64,000 bases of DNA from Clostridium beijerinckii (GTDB lineage: Bacteria > Bacillota > Clostridia > Clostridiales > Clostridiaceae), in contig NZ_CP073653.1 in NCBI RefSeq assembly GCF_018223745.1, positions 3,496,001-3,560,000 of the forward strand, in the 5' to 3' direction. The notes below the pieces were generated by a model. It was not told the DNA's origin. It did no database searches and saw only the letters and a program-made list of their open reading frames with translations. The translations under genes and the position numbers were made by a program. This document shows, piece after piece, positions 25,862-35,654 of this stretch. Numbering within the stretch: the first letter of the stretch is position 1; each line of letters opens with the position of its first letter.

Positions 25862-26833
25862 ATGAAAAATATTTTAAAGGAATTACATGAACCATGCCTC
25901 AATCAATATGGTTTTGAAAGAGTTGAAAATGTAGAAGGCTTTAATGATATAGGAATGTGTTATAAAGTCTCGTCTGATATAGGCAAAGGTTATTATTGGG
26001 TTTATGCAAAAGAAAATCTTTTTTCTATATCAATCCATGATCTTGTTTTATATGAAGATTATTTTATGAAATACCAGCAGCCAAGATATCTCAGTATAAG
26101 TTATTATGATTCCGTCTCTGGAGAAGAGTTAAAACCTTATAAAAGAATTAATGCTAATTGTATACGCAGCCGCATTTCTGAAAATGATTTATATCAGGCT
26201 ATATACCATAAAAGCATCCCTATTAATTCTATAGATATCGATATTTCGCCTGATTATTATGAAGAATATTTAAATAATAAATATCCAAAAGGCTTCCAAA
26301 ATTCGAAAAATGCATTTTTAAATATTGATGGTCTAACAGATTTTCCAGAATTAATATTTTCTCTTAGGCAAATAAGAAATTTTAAAGGCTGCGGAGATGT
26401 TGCCGCCCTTTATTATGAAGGTAAAGTAGCCGAAATCATCTCATTAATTGCCGAAAAAAGCAAATCTTTAAATGACCTAAAAATGGAAAAAACCTTATCA
26501 AAGCAGGATATTGAAAGATTAGAATCTGTACGTGCATATATTGATGACCATTTTGCCTTTGAAATTTATTTGGAAGACTTGGCCAAAATTGCTTATATGG
26601 GCACAACTAAATTAAAATATTCGTTTAAAAAAGCATACCATTGTACAATTACAGAATATATTCAAAACAAAAGAATGGCACAAGCTGAACATTTACTCAG
26701 CAACACCGATTTTACAATAAGTCAGATTGCACAAATTGTCGGCTATAACCATTTTGGACGGTTTTCTAATTTATTTAAGCGCTCTACCGGTTTACTGCCT
26801 TCTGAATACAGAAAACTGGTAACAAAAAGTTAA
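25862..26833 (+). CDS. AraC-family transcriptional regulator (ABC pair 2)
   Basis: A 323-aa protein with an N-terminal ligand domain and the C-terminal AraC double helix-turn-helix (IYLEDLAKIAYMGTTKLKYS, then ISQIAQIVGYNHFGRFSNLF, ending LLPSEYRKL). The IAxMGxTKLxxSFK pattern is shared with the third AraC protein here and recalls PchR/YbtA regulators that sense Fe-siderophores. AAAGGAG precedes the ATG. It probably activates the divergent ABC pair. The ligand is unknown. Confidence 0.9.
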   Translation: MKNILKELHEPCLNQYGFERVENVEGFNDIGMCYKVSSDIGKGYYWVYAKENLFSISIHDLVLYEDYFMKYQQPRYLSISYYDSVSGEELKPYKRINANCIRSRISENDLYQAIYHKSIPINSIDIDISPDYYEEYLNNKYPKGFQNSKNAFLNIDGLTDFPELIFSLRQIRNFKGCGDVAALYYEGKVAEIISLIAEKSKSLNDLKMEKTLSKQDIERLESVRAYIDDHFAFEIYLEDLAKIAYMGTTKLKYSFKKAYHCTITEYIQNKRMAQAEHLLSNTDFTISQIAQIVGYNHFGRFSNLFKRSTGLLPSEYRKLVTKS

Positions 26834-26839
26834 AAACAT

Positions 26840-26886
26840 AATGCTGCTGCTTAAAATATTCTCTTTAAGGGTGCAGCATTTTTGTT
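26840..26886 (+). terminator. Terminator of AraC gene
   Basis: AATGCTGC...CTTAAA pairs with TTTAAG...GCAGCATT and is followed by TTTTTGTT. Confidence 0.85.
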
Positions 26887-26889
26887 ATA

Positions 26890-27221
26890 GATAGACAACC
26901 GGTATTTCTTTGTCTATAAAATTTATGAAAATAGACACACTTAAACAAGCCTTATAAAAAGGCTCTGTATTTTATATTATTGTTAAAAAAAGCTATGGTA
27001 TGTATGCAAAAGATGTTGGTAAAATTTATTGGAAATATGTATTAAAAAAATGTTGGTAAAATATATTAAAAATTGACAACATCTTTTTAATACATCTAAG
27101 AGGCTTTTGGGATGATACAAAGATGAATGAGGCACTGTGAATAAAGCACCATGACTAAGAATTATGAATAAATCATTCGTAATTAATATTTAATGGAAGT
27201 TTTAATTAACAAAATTTTTGA
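26890..27221. other. Intergenic region with AT-rich inverted repeat
   Basis: Holds ATGTATTAAAAAAATGTTG (from about 27028) and CAACATCTTTTTAATACAT (to about 27092), an 18-bp stem with one mismatch around an internal loop. It may terminate the ECF operon from the right. No gene was seen. Confidence 0.5.
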
Positions 27222-28604
27222 TCAATTACAGGTCTGAATTACTCTGTCACATGTGATTTCTAAAAACTCTTCATCATGAGTTACTATGAATATAATATGC
27301 CCCTCTTTTGATAAACTTTTAATAAGCCTACTGACCGTACACATATTTTCATAATCCAAGCCGCTTGTAGGTTCATCAAAAATCAAAATCTTCTTATCTG
27401 CTAATATACCCGTAACAATAGCAAGCCGCTGTTTTTGCCCGCCTGATAATGCCATAGGGTGATTTTCTTTATACATCTCCAAATTAAATTCTTTTAATAA
27501 ACTTAATACTCTATTATCTTCTACTTTCTTTTTTGATAACTTACATTCATCCCACACACTTTCTGCAAAAAGCTGATGATTTACATCCTGCATAATCATA
27601 TAACAAACTTTGTTTCTTTTCTTTGGAGATAAAAAGATTTCATTGAGCTTTATCTTTCCATCACCTTCTTTAATTAAACCTGCTAAACACCTCATCAATG
27701 TTGTTTTTCCAACTCCATTATTGCCCAATACCCCAATAACTTCGCCTTCCGCTGCTGAAAAATTCATATCTTTAAAAATATACTTTTTATCATTTTTATA
27801 TGATAATCCTGATACGATTAAATTCGGTTTAGCTGTTTTTAAATGATTTGAAAGTTTGGTTACTATGGGTTTTATTGTTCTAAGGCCCATTTTTATCCTC
27901 TGATTTTCATCTAACTTTAAAAATTCTTCTCTTTTAAATACTTGAGATACCTCACCATCTTCCATATAAATAACCTTATCTATTAAGTCAGCTAAATAAT
28001 AAATCCGATGTTCTGCTATAACTACTGTTTTTCCACTTTCTTTTATTTTTTTAAGCTGCGATTTCAATATTTTTATAGCATTTATATCAAGATTAGCTGA
28101 TGGTTCATCCAAAACATAAACCTCAGGATTCATTGCATATATTGCTGCAAAAGCAAGTGCTTGTTTTTCACCGCCTGACATTTTGAAAATATTTCTTCCT
28201 AATAACCTGTTTATTTTTAAATCACTAATCGTGTCAGAAATCCTATTTTTAATGTATTCTGGATTCATTCCTTCATTTTCTAATCCAAAAGCCAATTCAC
28301 TATCAGAATCTATATTAAAAAACTGAGATTTAGGATTTTGAAAAACAGATCCTATCTTTGAAGATAATTCATACATTTTTGAATCTGCAATATCCATTCC
28401 AGCTGAAATAACCTTTCCTTCTAACACGCCTTCTATAAAGTGTGGAATTAGCCCATTAATAACTTTTGTTAATGTTGTTTTTCCACATCCACTTTTACCA
28501 CATAACAAGACACATTCCCCTGATTCAATATGGAGATTTATGTTTTTTAGATTGTATCGGCTTTTTTCTGAATACTTAAATGAAACATTGTTAATATCTA
28601 TCAT
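27222..28604 (-). CDS. ECF transporter energy-coupling ATPase, fused A-A' protein
   Basis: A 460-aa protein with two complete ATPase domains. The first has CGKSGCGKTTL, MSGGEKQAL and VLDEPSANLD. The second has GNNGVGKTTL, LSGGQKQRL and IFDEPTSGLD. It supplies both ATPase subunits of an energy-coupling-factor importer. I set the start at 28604: GGGAGG lies 6 nt away and ATGA overlaps the EcfT stop; the longer frame reads into EcfT. It is cotranscribed with the T and S components, forming a dedicated (group I) ECF transporter. Confidence 0.93.
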   Translation of the reverse strand: MIDINNVSFKYSEKSRYNLKNINLHIESGECVLLCGKSGCGKTTLTKVINGLIPHFIEGVLEGKVISAGMDIADSKMYELSSKIGSVFQNPKSQFFNIDSDSELAFGLENEGMNPEYIKNRISDTISDLKINRLLGRNIFKMSGGEKQALAFAAIYAMNPEVYVLDEPSANLDINAIKILKSQLKKIKESGKTVVIAEHRIYYLADLIDKVIYMEDGEVSQVFKREEFLKLDENQRIKMGLRTIKPIVTKLSNHLKTAKPNLIVSGLSYKNDKKYIFKDMNFSAAEGEVIGVLGNNGVGKTTLMRCLAGLIKEGDGKIKLNEIFLSPKKRNKVCYMIMQDVNHQLFAESVWDECKLSKKKVEDNRVLSLLKEFNLEMYKENHPMALSGGQKQRLAIVTGILADKKILIFDEPTSGLDYENMCTVSRLIKSLSKEGHIIFIVTHDEEFLEITCDRVIQTCN

Positions 28605-29296
28605 AAAATACCTCCCAAATGGAGCATTGAACCTGTGATAAAAATAACCCCTATCCCAATGCATAAATAATCTTGCAGATGAAAACTCATATCAACAGAA
28701 CTTGTTTTTGGTTTTGGATTTTCAATTCCTCTAGTGATTGCAGCAGCACTTAATTCTTCTACCGTATTAACCGCTGAAATTAAAATTGGTACGTAAATAC
28801 ATTCTACTTTTCTTCTTAATCCTCTTACTCCTCTCATTTTCATTGCATCCCTTATATGCAGAATCTCCTCTTTTATAGCTGGAAAATAACGTATTGTGAT
28901 GGATAATGGAATAATGACCTTTTGAGGAATATTCCATTTTCTTAGCGATAAAATAATCAATCGTACTGGTACTGTTTTTATTATTAATTCTCCTATCATC
29001 ATACACGGAAGAAGTTTTCTAGCATAAACAGCTAAAATCGAAAACATGATTGCTAAAAAAGTCGGCATGATTTCTATTAAATAATATTGAATAGCTAATA
29101 ATATTATAAAAAATACGCACCACTTTATGGCTGATTTTATGCACCCACAAAAACATAGTAATATTGCAATTGCTATTATTTCAGATGCCTCTATATACAC
29201 AAAAGAATTTGTAAATGCGACTATATTTGCAATAAATATAAGTAATATTTCCGTCCTTGGATCAATACTCAAACATTTTTTCTTTAGTCTAGACAT
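28601..29296 (-). CDS. ECF transporter transmembrane component T
   Basis: A 231-aa membrane protein with about five helices and two coupling motifs near AMKMRGVRG and AAITRGIENP (the A-R-G type motifs that dock onto the ATPases). It overlaps the downstream ATPase by 4 nt and follows the S component by 2 nt, so the three genes form one operon. Confidence 0.92.
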   Translation of the reverse strand: MSRLKKKCLSIDPRTEILLIFIANIVAFTNSFVYIEASEIIAIAILLCFCGCIKSAIKWCVFFIILLAIQYYLIEIMPTFLAIMFSILAVYARKLLPCMMIGELIIKTVPVRLIILSLRKWNIPQKVIIPLSITIRYFPAIKEEILHIRDAMKMRGVRGLRRKVECIYVPILISAVNTVEELSAAAITRGIENPKPKTSSVDMSFHLQDYLCIGIGVIFITGSMLHLGGIL

Positions 29297-29298
29297 AT

Positions 29299-29901
29299 TT
29301 AAATAATCCCTGCCTTTATAAAATGTTTTTTTAGCATGCTTCTGCCAATTATCCCACCTGCTAAGGCTAATATAAATGTTGAAATTATCATTCCAATTAA
29401 CATTCCAAAAGAAGTGAGATTCCTCAATCCATCTACGTAACTACTAGACATTCCCTGCTCAATTATAGATTCAAAGAAACTATTTCCAAATAACCAAATT
29501 GGAAGTGGTGAACCTACCATCCCAAGAGAAAACACCGCATATGCTATTAAATTTCCTGTAAAACTTTTATACCCAAACATATATCGAATTAATTCTGCAA
29601 TAATACTTGAACTTGCAAAAGTTACTAATAATACCACTGTAAATTGTCCTGTTGCAAAATAAATGATTGCTGTGATTGCTGCCATAATCACTACAGGTCC
29701 AAATTTTTGAACTTTTTCTATCATCAACATAAAAATAACTCCACTAAGCAGTGCAATCAATGCAGGCATAAATATCCATATAATCGGTGAAATCCCACCA
29801 CAAATCATAATAATAAGATTAACAACAAAATAAATTGCAGAAAATACACCAATAGTAACTAAGTCTTTAACTTGTAATTTACTCTTATCTTTTTTTAACA
29901 T
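29299..29901 (-). CDS. ECF transporter S component, MptD/Trep_Strep-type family
   Basis: A 200-aa membrane protein with about six helices, starting LQVKDLVTIGVFSAIYFVVN and ending GGIIGRSMLKKHF. It is the substrate-binding subunit of the adjacent ECF transporter. The family is one I recall as putative S components of unassigned substrate, often next to YbtPQ-like ABC genes and AraC regulators, as in the equibactin locus of Streptococcus equi. A siderophore or heme-type substrate is plausible but unproven. GGGAGG precedes the ATG. Confidence 0.85.
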   Translation of the reverse strand: MLKKDKSKLQVKDLVTIGVFSAIYFVVNLIIMICGGISPIIWIFMPALIALLSGVIFMLMIEKVQKFGPVVIMAAITAIIYFATGQFTVVLLVTFASSSIIAELIRYMFGYKSFTGNLIAYAVFSLGMVGSPLPIWLFGNSFFESIIEQGMSSSYVDGLRNLTSFGMLIGMIISTFILALAGGIIGRSMLKKHFIKAGII

Positions 29902-30389
29902 TTTTCTTTCCTCCCTATACCGTAGACCATTCTAATTCTTTAATATTAAATTAACTTCATTTAATAACTTAATAAATCCTAAACATTTTTGTAAACATCA
30001 TATAAAATCGCCTTATTTTAATCCTAACTGCTCAATATCTTTAATAACAATTTTTTTAGATTCATATAAAGATTAAACTCCTTGCAACTACTTTTTATAA
30101 TTATGTATTAAATTCTCTATAAGTTTGAATTTACATGAAATAAATGTTAAAATATACAAATGATTCATTTGATTTCTTATTTCAAATGATAATGATAATT
30201 AATTGTTTTGTCAAAATGTCTTACAAAAGGTTATATTCTTAAGGCATTTGAATGAATCACTTATAAAATAAGCTTTTTTAATACTATCCACATATACCAG
30301 CGTGATATTGAGGGATAATTATAAATAAAAAAAAGATATATTGGGACTTTAATGTAATATTTATATACTTTTAGAATGGAGTGATTAAC
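29902..30389. promoter_or_regulatory. Divergent promoter region, ECF operon / AraC
   Basis: About 490 bp of AT-rich DNA. It includes a 15-bp perfect palindrome CAAATGA-T-TCATTTG (30157-30171) and a Fur-like GATAATGATAATTAATTG (30188-30205). Both promoters must lie here. No coding frame was seen. Confidence 0.55.
30188..30205. promoter_or_regulatory. Fur-box-like sequence
   Basis: GATAAT-GATAAT-TAATTG matches the first two hexamers of the GATAAT-GATAAT-CATTATC Fur consensus exactly and the third poorly. It is near an AraC gene and a putative chelate importer. Candidate only. Confidence 0.45.
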
Positions 30390-31382
30390 TTGAAGAACAA
30401 GAACCAAATAGACACAATATATAGAAAAGGTTATGGCAATTTAGCTGAACAACTTTCGTTTAAAAAGACTACTCAAAATGAGGAACAAATTTATGAAGTA
30501 CCAATAAAAAATGGAACAGGTTATATTTATCAAATAAATCCTGCTCCTGGGGTTTTTATTTCTATGTGTGATTGGGTAGCATATAAAAAAATCGAATATC
30601 ATTACCAAGTAAATCAAACATTCACTGAAATCTATTTGCTAGAATCAGGTAATATCTCTTTAGTAATGAACGGTAAAAAAACATATTCAATACCGTCTGG
30701 TGTGAATGTTTATATAAATAATACATCTCAAGGGCGTATATGCTACAAACCTAATATCCCAATAAAATGCATATGCATATTACTTTTTGATGATTTCATA
30801 AGAAATAATATTGGGAATAAATTTATCGATAATTATATAAATTTCGAGAAAACTTTTAGTTCAAAATCTATTAACTATAATACTCCTGAAATAACTCTGC
30901 TCTTTTTACAAATAAAACAGAAACTCTTATGCCGCGAAAAATCACGTTTATATTATGAGAGTAAGATTGGTGAGCTATTATCTATAATTAGAAGCAACTT
31001 TAATAAAGAAGAAGAACGACTAAAATCTATTCACAGTAAATTTCCTTTAAATGAATTAAAAAGATTGGAACTAGTAAAATTGGCACTCGATCAAAATGTA
31101 GCCAATCCTCCTGAAATTGATCAATTATGTAAAATAGCTGCTATGGGTAAAACAAAGTTAAGGGAATCATTTAAATTATTTTTTAATATAACAATCGGGG
31201 GATATATTCGTCAGGTTAAAATGAAACATTCATTAACACTAATGTCAAACAATCAGCTATCTATTCAAAAAATTGCTGCTAGCTTAGGGTATTCTAGCAC
31301 AAGTAAGTTTTCTATAAGCTTTAAAAAGATTTATGGGCAATCTCCTTCTGAATATCGTAAAAATATTCTCTTAACTTCTTAA
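30390..31382 (+). CDS. AraC-family transcriptional regulator (ECF operon)
   Basis: About 330 aa with an N-terminal cupin-like sensor region and the C-terminal AraC helix-turn-helix pair (IDQLCKIAAMGKTKLRESFK, then SIQKIAASLGYSSTSKFSIS, ending SPSEYRK). I choose a TTG start at 30390 since GGAG at 30378-30381 is 8 nt away; a GTG at 30381 overlaps that site. It is divergent from the ECF operon. Its DNA-binding half resembles that of the AraC protein at 25862. Confidence 0.88.
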   Translation: MKNKNQIDTIYRKGYGNLAEQLSFKKTTQNEEQIYEVPIKNGTGYIYQINPAPGVFISMCDWVAYKKIEYHYQVNQTFTEIYLLESGNISLVMNGKKTYSIPSGVNVYINNTSQGRICYKPNIPIKCICILLFDDFIRNNIGNKFIDNYINFEKTFSSKSINYNTPEITLLFLQIKQKLLCREKSRLYYESKIGELLSIIRSNFNKEEERLKSIHSKFPLNELKRLELVKLALDQNVANPPEIDQLCKIAAMGKTKLRESFKLFFNITIGGYIRQVKMKHSLTLMSNNQLSIQKIAASLGYSSTSKFSISFKKIYGQSPSEYRKNILLTS

Positions 31383-31415
31383 AAATAATTCTTGTAGTTA
31401 AATCTAATGAAAATA

Positions 31416-31501
31416 ACCCACGAAAGCTAAAATTGACATGATACCTTTATAATAATAGTATTCAAGGTACATTCCAAATTAGATTTTCGTGGGTCTTTTT
31501 G
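31416..31501. terminator. Large hairpin between AraC and metH (bidirectional)
   Basis: ACCCACGAAA (31416-31425) pairs with TTTCGTGGGT (31485-31494), extended inward by TAAAATT/AATTAGA pairing. It is followed by CTTTTT on the plus strand and by TTATTTTCA on the minus strand. Confidence 0.8.
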
Positions 31502-31598
31502 TTGTAAGAGAAAGATATCAAAACCTGCTAGCAGGATTTCTCATTACTTACCTACATCTATTAATCAATTAATCTAAATGAGTGTAATTTTTAATATA

Positions 31599-34500
31599 TC
31601 AATCTATAATTGTATACATAAGCTTTTTAAGCTCACCTTTATCTCTGCCATTCCTTTGAGCATAATCATCAAACTGATCATGATTTATTTTATTAATGTC
31701 AAAGTATTTAGCATCTTTATTTCCAAAGTAAAGACCACAGGTACTTGCAGTAGGTGACATCATATAGCTTTCAGTAAGTTTTACATTAAGTTCTCCTTCT
31801 TTATCAAGCAAGTTAAATAATTTAACTTTTTCTGAATGATCTCTAAGTGAAGGATATCCTATTGCAGGCCTTATTCCTCTATATTTACCTTTAAATATTT
31901 CTTCGATGGATAAATTTTCATCTGGCGAATATGCCCAAGATTCTTTTCTCACTTTTTCATGAACATATTCTGCAAAGGCTTCTGCAAGTCTATCTGCAAG
32001 TAAAATAACCATTGTTGCACCATAATCATCACCAGAGGCTTTAAGCTTATCTGCGTATTCTTTTGCACCTATCCCACCTGTTGTTATGAAAGCACCTATA
32101 TAATCCTTTATTCCAGTATCTTTAGGAGCTATGAAATCAGATAAGCACATATATGTATTATCTTTTTTCACTTCTTGCTGCCTTAAAAGATTAAAGTTAA
32201 TCATTTCAGAATCATTATAGACTTCAATATTATCGCCTACAGAATTAGCTTCGAAGAGACCAAAGGCTGCATTTGCTTTTAAAATATTTTCACTCTCCAT
32301 TTTATCAAGCATTTTTTCAGCATCAGCTAATAATTTCTTAGCCTCTTCACCGTATTTTGCATCTTCAAGGATTTGTGGATATGTCATTCCCATATCCCAA
32401 GCGATGAAGAAAAAGCTCCAATCTATATATTTTCTTAATTTCCCTATAGGAAAATCAATAAATTTCTTTATACCTAACATTTTAGGCTTCTCGATTTGCT
32501 CTTTATCCCATTCTTTCTTGAAATTATTTTCCCTTGCATAATCTAAAGTGACAAATTTTCTAGGTACTTTGTTAAATGTTTCTCTTAAAGTTTCATATTC
32601 TGATTCTATCTTATTAAGATATTCTGCTTTTTTATCCTTATTTAAAAGAAGTTTAGCAGCTTCAACAGCTTTTGACGCATCAGTTGTATGAATTACTCCA
32701 CCAGAATACTTAGGTGCAATTTTAATTGCTGTGTGAGCCTTTGATGTTGTAGCTCCGCCAACCATAAGTGGAATTTTAAATCCTTGCTTTTCCATTTCTT
32801 CTGCCACATTTGACATTTCTTCTAAAGATGGAGTTATAAGGCCGCTTAAAGCAATAATATCTGCATTTTCTTTCTTAGCTGTCTCTAAAATAATTTCAGT
32901 AGGAACCATTACCCCAAGATCTATAACTTCAAAGTTATTACAAGAAAGCACTACTGACACAATATTTTTACCTATATCATGAACATCACCTTTTACAGTT
33001 GCAAAAACTACTTTTCCAGCACTAATGCTTCCACTGCTACTTTTTTCCTCTTCTAAATATGGTCTTAAAACTTCTACAGCCTTTTTCATAACTCTAGCAC
33101 TTTTTACAACCTGAGGTAAGAACATCTTACCATCACCAAAAAGCTTACCAACTTCATTCATTCCATCCATAAGAGGTCCTTCTATTACTTCTAAGGATTT
33201 ACTATATTCTGTTCTTACCTCTTCTACGTCTTCTTTAATATATTTATCTATACCTTTTACAAGGGCAGTCTTTAATCTCTCTTTGACATTTTCATTTCTC
33301 CAAGCTTCCTTATTTTCTTCAGCTTTATTATCTACTTTATTATAGGTTGCTGCAAATTCTAAAAGCTCATCTGCTGCATTTTCGCTTTTATTAAAAATAA
33401 CCGCCTCTACTTTTTCAAGTAAGCCTTTATCAATTTCATCATAAATTTGTATCATTCCAGGGTTTACGATCCCCATATCCATTCCATTTTTTATTGCATG
33501 ATATAAAAATACTGAGTGCATAGCTTCTCTTATTACATTATTACCTCTAAATGCAAATGAAAGATTACTTACACCACCACTTACTTTTGCATAAGGTAAA
33601 TTCTCTTTTATCCATTTAGTTGCATTAATAAAATCTACCGCATAATTATTATGCTCTTCTATTCCTGTAGCAATTGTTAAGATATTAGGGTCAAATACTA
33701 TATTTTGTGGAGGGAAATTAACTTCATTTACTAAAATATCATAAGCTCTTTTACAAATACTTATCTTCTTTTCATAAGAATCTGCCTGCCCATTTTCATC
33801 AAAAGCCATAACTACAACAGCTGCTCCAAAATCTCTTATAATGGACGCCTGTCTCTTAAATTCTTCTTCTCCTACCTTAAGACTTATGGAATTTACAATT
33901 GGTTTTCCTTGAATGGCTTTAAGTCCAGTTACAAGAACATCAAACTTAGAAGAATCAATCATTACTGGAACCTTTGAAATTTCAGGCTCACTTGCTAAAA
34001 GCTTTAAGAATTTATCCATCTCTTCTTTTGCATCTAAGAGAGCATCGTCAAAGTTAATATCAACTATTTGTGCTCCATTTTCAACTTGATCTTTAGCTAT
34101 AGATAAAGCTTCTTCATAATTCTTTTCTCTAATTAATCTTGCAAATTTTGCTGAACCTGCTACGTTTGTTCTTTCACCAATATTAATAAAGTTATTTTCC
34201 TTATTTGCTCTAAGAGCTTCTAAACCACAATAAACTGTTTCAGTTTCAATGTCTGGTATCTTTCTAGGTGAAATATCTTTTATAGCTTCACTTACTGCTT
34301 TTATATGATCTGGTGTTGTACCACAACATCCACCTACAATATTAAGACATCCGTCCTCTGCTAAACTTTTTATTAAAGCTGCAGTTTCTTCTGGCTTTTC
34401 ATCATATTCCCCAAAGGAATTTGGAAGTCCTGCATTAGGGTAAACACTTATGTATCTATTTTGAGTTCTTGAAAGATATTTTACAAATGGTATCAAATCT

Positions 34501-35240
34501 TTTGCTCCAAAGGAACAATTAAGACCTATTGCAATTATACTTTCATCTACCATAGTATTTGCAAAAGCTTCTAAAGTCTGACCTGAAAGAATTCTTCCAC
34601 TTTTATCTGCAATAGTTCCAGAAATTATTACAGGTAAGTTCTTGCCTTTTTCTTGAAATCCTTGCTTTGCTCCCATAAGAGCAGCTCTTGCATTTAATGC
34701 ATCAAAAATTGTTTCTATGAGAATTAAATCTACTCCTCCATCTATAAGCCCTAAAACTTGTTCTTTATAAGCCTCAACTAATTCATCAAAACTTATATTT
34801 CTATAACCTGGATTTTCAACATCAGGTGATAAAGATGCAGTTTTATTTGTAGGTCCAAGTGATCCTGCTACAAAACGCGGTTTATTTGGATTTTCTGCTG
34901 TAAATTTATCTGCAGCTTCTTTTGCAAGCTTTGCACCTTCAAAATTAAGTTCATATATTTTATCTTCCATTTCGTAGTCTTTTTGAGATATACTCGTACT
35001 ATTAAATGTGTTAGTTTCAATTATATCTGCACCAGACTCCAAATAAGCTTCATGAATTTCTCTTATTATATTAGGATTAGTGAGATTTAAAATATCATTA
35101 TTTCCCTTTTGATTACAAGAGATGTTTAGATTGCCCCTATAATCTTTTTCCTCTAATTTATAATTTTGAATACAAGTCCCCATAGCCCCATCTAGTACTA
35201 GTATTCTTTTTTCTAATAGCTCTTTAATTTGTAAATTCAT
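31599..35240 (-). CDS. metH: Cobalamin-dependent methionine synthase
   Basis: Transfers a methyl group from methyltetrahydrofolate to homocysteine through B12; 1213 aa, the usual full length. Domains in order: homocysteine-binding (1 to about 320, zinc cysteines in NCSFG and [10 protein letters not shown]), pterin-binding (about 340-610, [10 protein letters not shown]), cobalamin-binding (about 640-870, with [10 protein letters not shown] supplying the axial His), and the SAM-binding reactivation domain ([17 protein letters not shown]). ATG at 35240 has GAGG 7 nt upstream. It is monocistronic, with no S-box or B12 riboswitch recognised upstream. Confidence 0.96.
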   Translation of the reverse strand: MNLQIKELLEKRILVLDGAMGTCIQNYKLEEKDYRGNLNISCNQKGNNDILNLTNPNIIREIHEAYLESGADIIETNTFNSTSISQKDYEMEDKIYELNFEGAKLAKEAADKFTAENPNKPRFVAGSLGPTNKTASLSPDVENPGYRNISFDELVEAYKEQVLGLIDGGVDLILIETIFDALNARAALMGAKQGFQEKGKNLPVIISGTIADKSGRILSGQTLEAFANTMVDESIIAIGLNCSFGAKDLIPFVKYLSRTQNRYISVYPNAGLPNSFGEYDEKPEETAALIKSLAEDGCLNIVGGCCGTTPDHIKAVSEAIKDISPRKIPDIETETVYCGLEALRANKENNFINIGERTNVAGSAKFARLIREKNYEEALSIAKDQVENGAQIVDINFDDALLDAKEEMDKFLKLLASEPEISKVPVMIDSSKFDVLVTGLKAIQGKPIVNSISLKVGEEEFKRQASIIRDFGAAVVVMAFDENGQADSYEKKISICKRAYDILVNEVNFPPQNIVFDPNILTIATGIEEHNNYAVDFINATKWIKENLPYAKVSGGVSNLSFAFRGNNVIREAMHSVFLYHAIKNGMDMGIVNPGMIQIYDEIDKGLLEKVEAVIFNKSENAADELLEFAATYNKVDNKAEENKEAWRNENVKERLKTALVKGIDKYIKEDVEEVRTEYSKSLEVIEGPLMDGMNEVGKLFGDGKMFLPQVVKSARVMKKAVEVLRPYLEEEKSSSGSISAGKVVFATVKGDVHDIGKNIVSVVLSCNNFEVIDLGVMVPTEIILETAKKENADIIALSGLITPSLEEMSNVAEEMEKQGFKIPLMVGGATTSKAHTAIKIAPKYSGGVIHTTDASKAVEAAKLLLNKDKKAEYLNKIESEYETLRETFNKVPRKFVTLDYARENNFKKEWDKEQIEKPKMLGIKKFIDFPIGKLRKYIDWSFFFIAWDMGMTYPQILEDAKYGEEAKKLLADAEKMLDKMESENILKANAAFGLFEANSVGDNIEVYNDSEMINFNLLRQQEVKKDNTYMCLSDFIAPKDTGIKDYIGAFITTGGIGAKEYADKLKASGDDYGATMVILLADRLAEAFAEYVHEKVRKESWAYSPDENLSIEEIFKGKYRGIRPAIGYPSLRDHSEKVKLFNLLDKEGELNVKLTESYMMSPTASTCGLYFGNKDAKYFDINKINHDQFDDYAQRNGRDKGELKKLMYTIID

Positions 35241-35243
35241 CAA

Positions 35244-35472
35244 GTTTCCTCCCCAAATTGTTTTATATAAATAGTCTAATAGGTTTTTATTAGTATCAAA
35301 AATTTATGTAATTTTCTTCTATACTTAAGTAAGCCCTAAAATAAACACTAATAAAAATAAACCTATATTTTCTTATATCAATTTTAAATGATTTACTATA
35401 AAGAGTCCAATTATTTTAATATTTTATTAAAATAAAATAGGTATTATCTATCGTAATCCTAAATGCTTTATC
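35244..35472. other. Promoter/leader region of metH
   Basis: AT-rich. No SAM (S-box), T-box or cobalamin riboswitch signature was recognised. It contains AATAGGTTTTTATTAG and AATAAACCTAT, weakly complementary, with no obvious terminator. Confidence 0.4.
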
Positions 35473-35519
35473 TAAAAAAAAATGGAGGTGCCTCTTCTAT
35501 AAACTTAAGAGACACCTTC
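35473..35519 (-). terminator. Terminator of DUF4179 gene
   Basis: Minus-strand GAAGGTGTCTCTT and AAGAGGCACCTCC form a 12-bp stem with one mismatch, followed by a run of nine T. It lies downstream of the sigma/DUF4179 operon. Confidence 0.85.
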
Positions 35520-35530
35520 AAAAATATGGT

Positions 35531-35650
35531 TTCAATGCACAATTCACAATGCACAATTCACAATGCGCATTTCGAAATTTACTATTACATCTAAAATTCT
35601 AGAAATATTTTTAGAATTATCATAAAGAATTATTTTTCCAATATATATAA
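35531..35650. repeat. R2-family element, copy R2b
   Basis: Three tandem CAATGCACAATTCA units, then TAAAATTCTAGAAATATTTT, TAGAATTATCATAAAGAATT and ATTTTTCCAATATATATAA. It lies directly after the DUF4179 stop. Confidence 0.75.
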
Positions 35651-35654
35651 TCTA

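Noticed and set aside
28605-28664. N-terminal extension of the ECF ATPase frame
   Set aside because: It overlaps EcfT out of frame. The ATG at 28604 has a ribosome site and the usual ATGA overlap.
35244-35480. SAM or cobalamin riboswitch upstream of metH
   Set aside because: No recognisable conserved core of either class. Only AT-rich sequence was seen.
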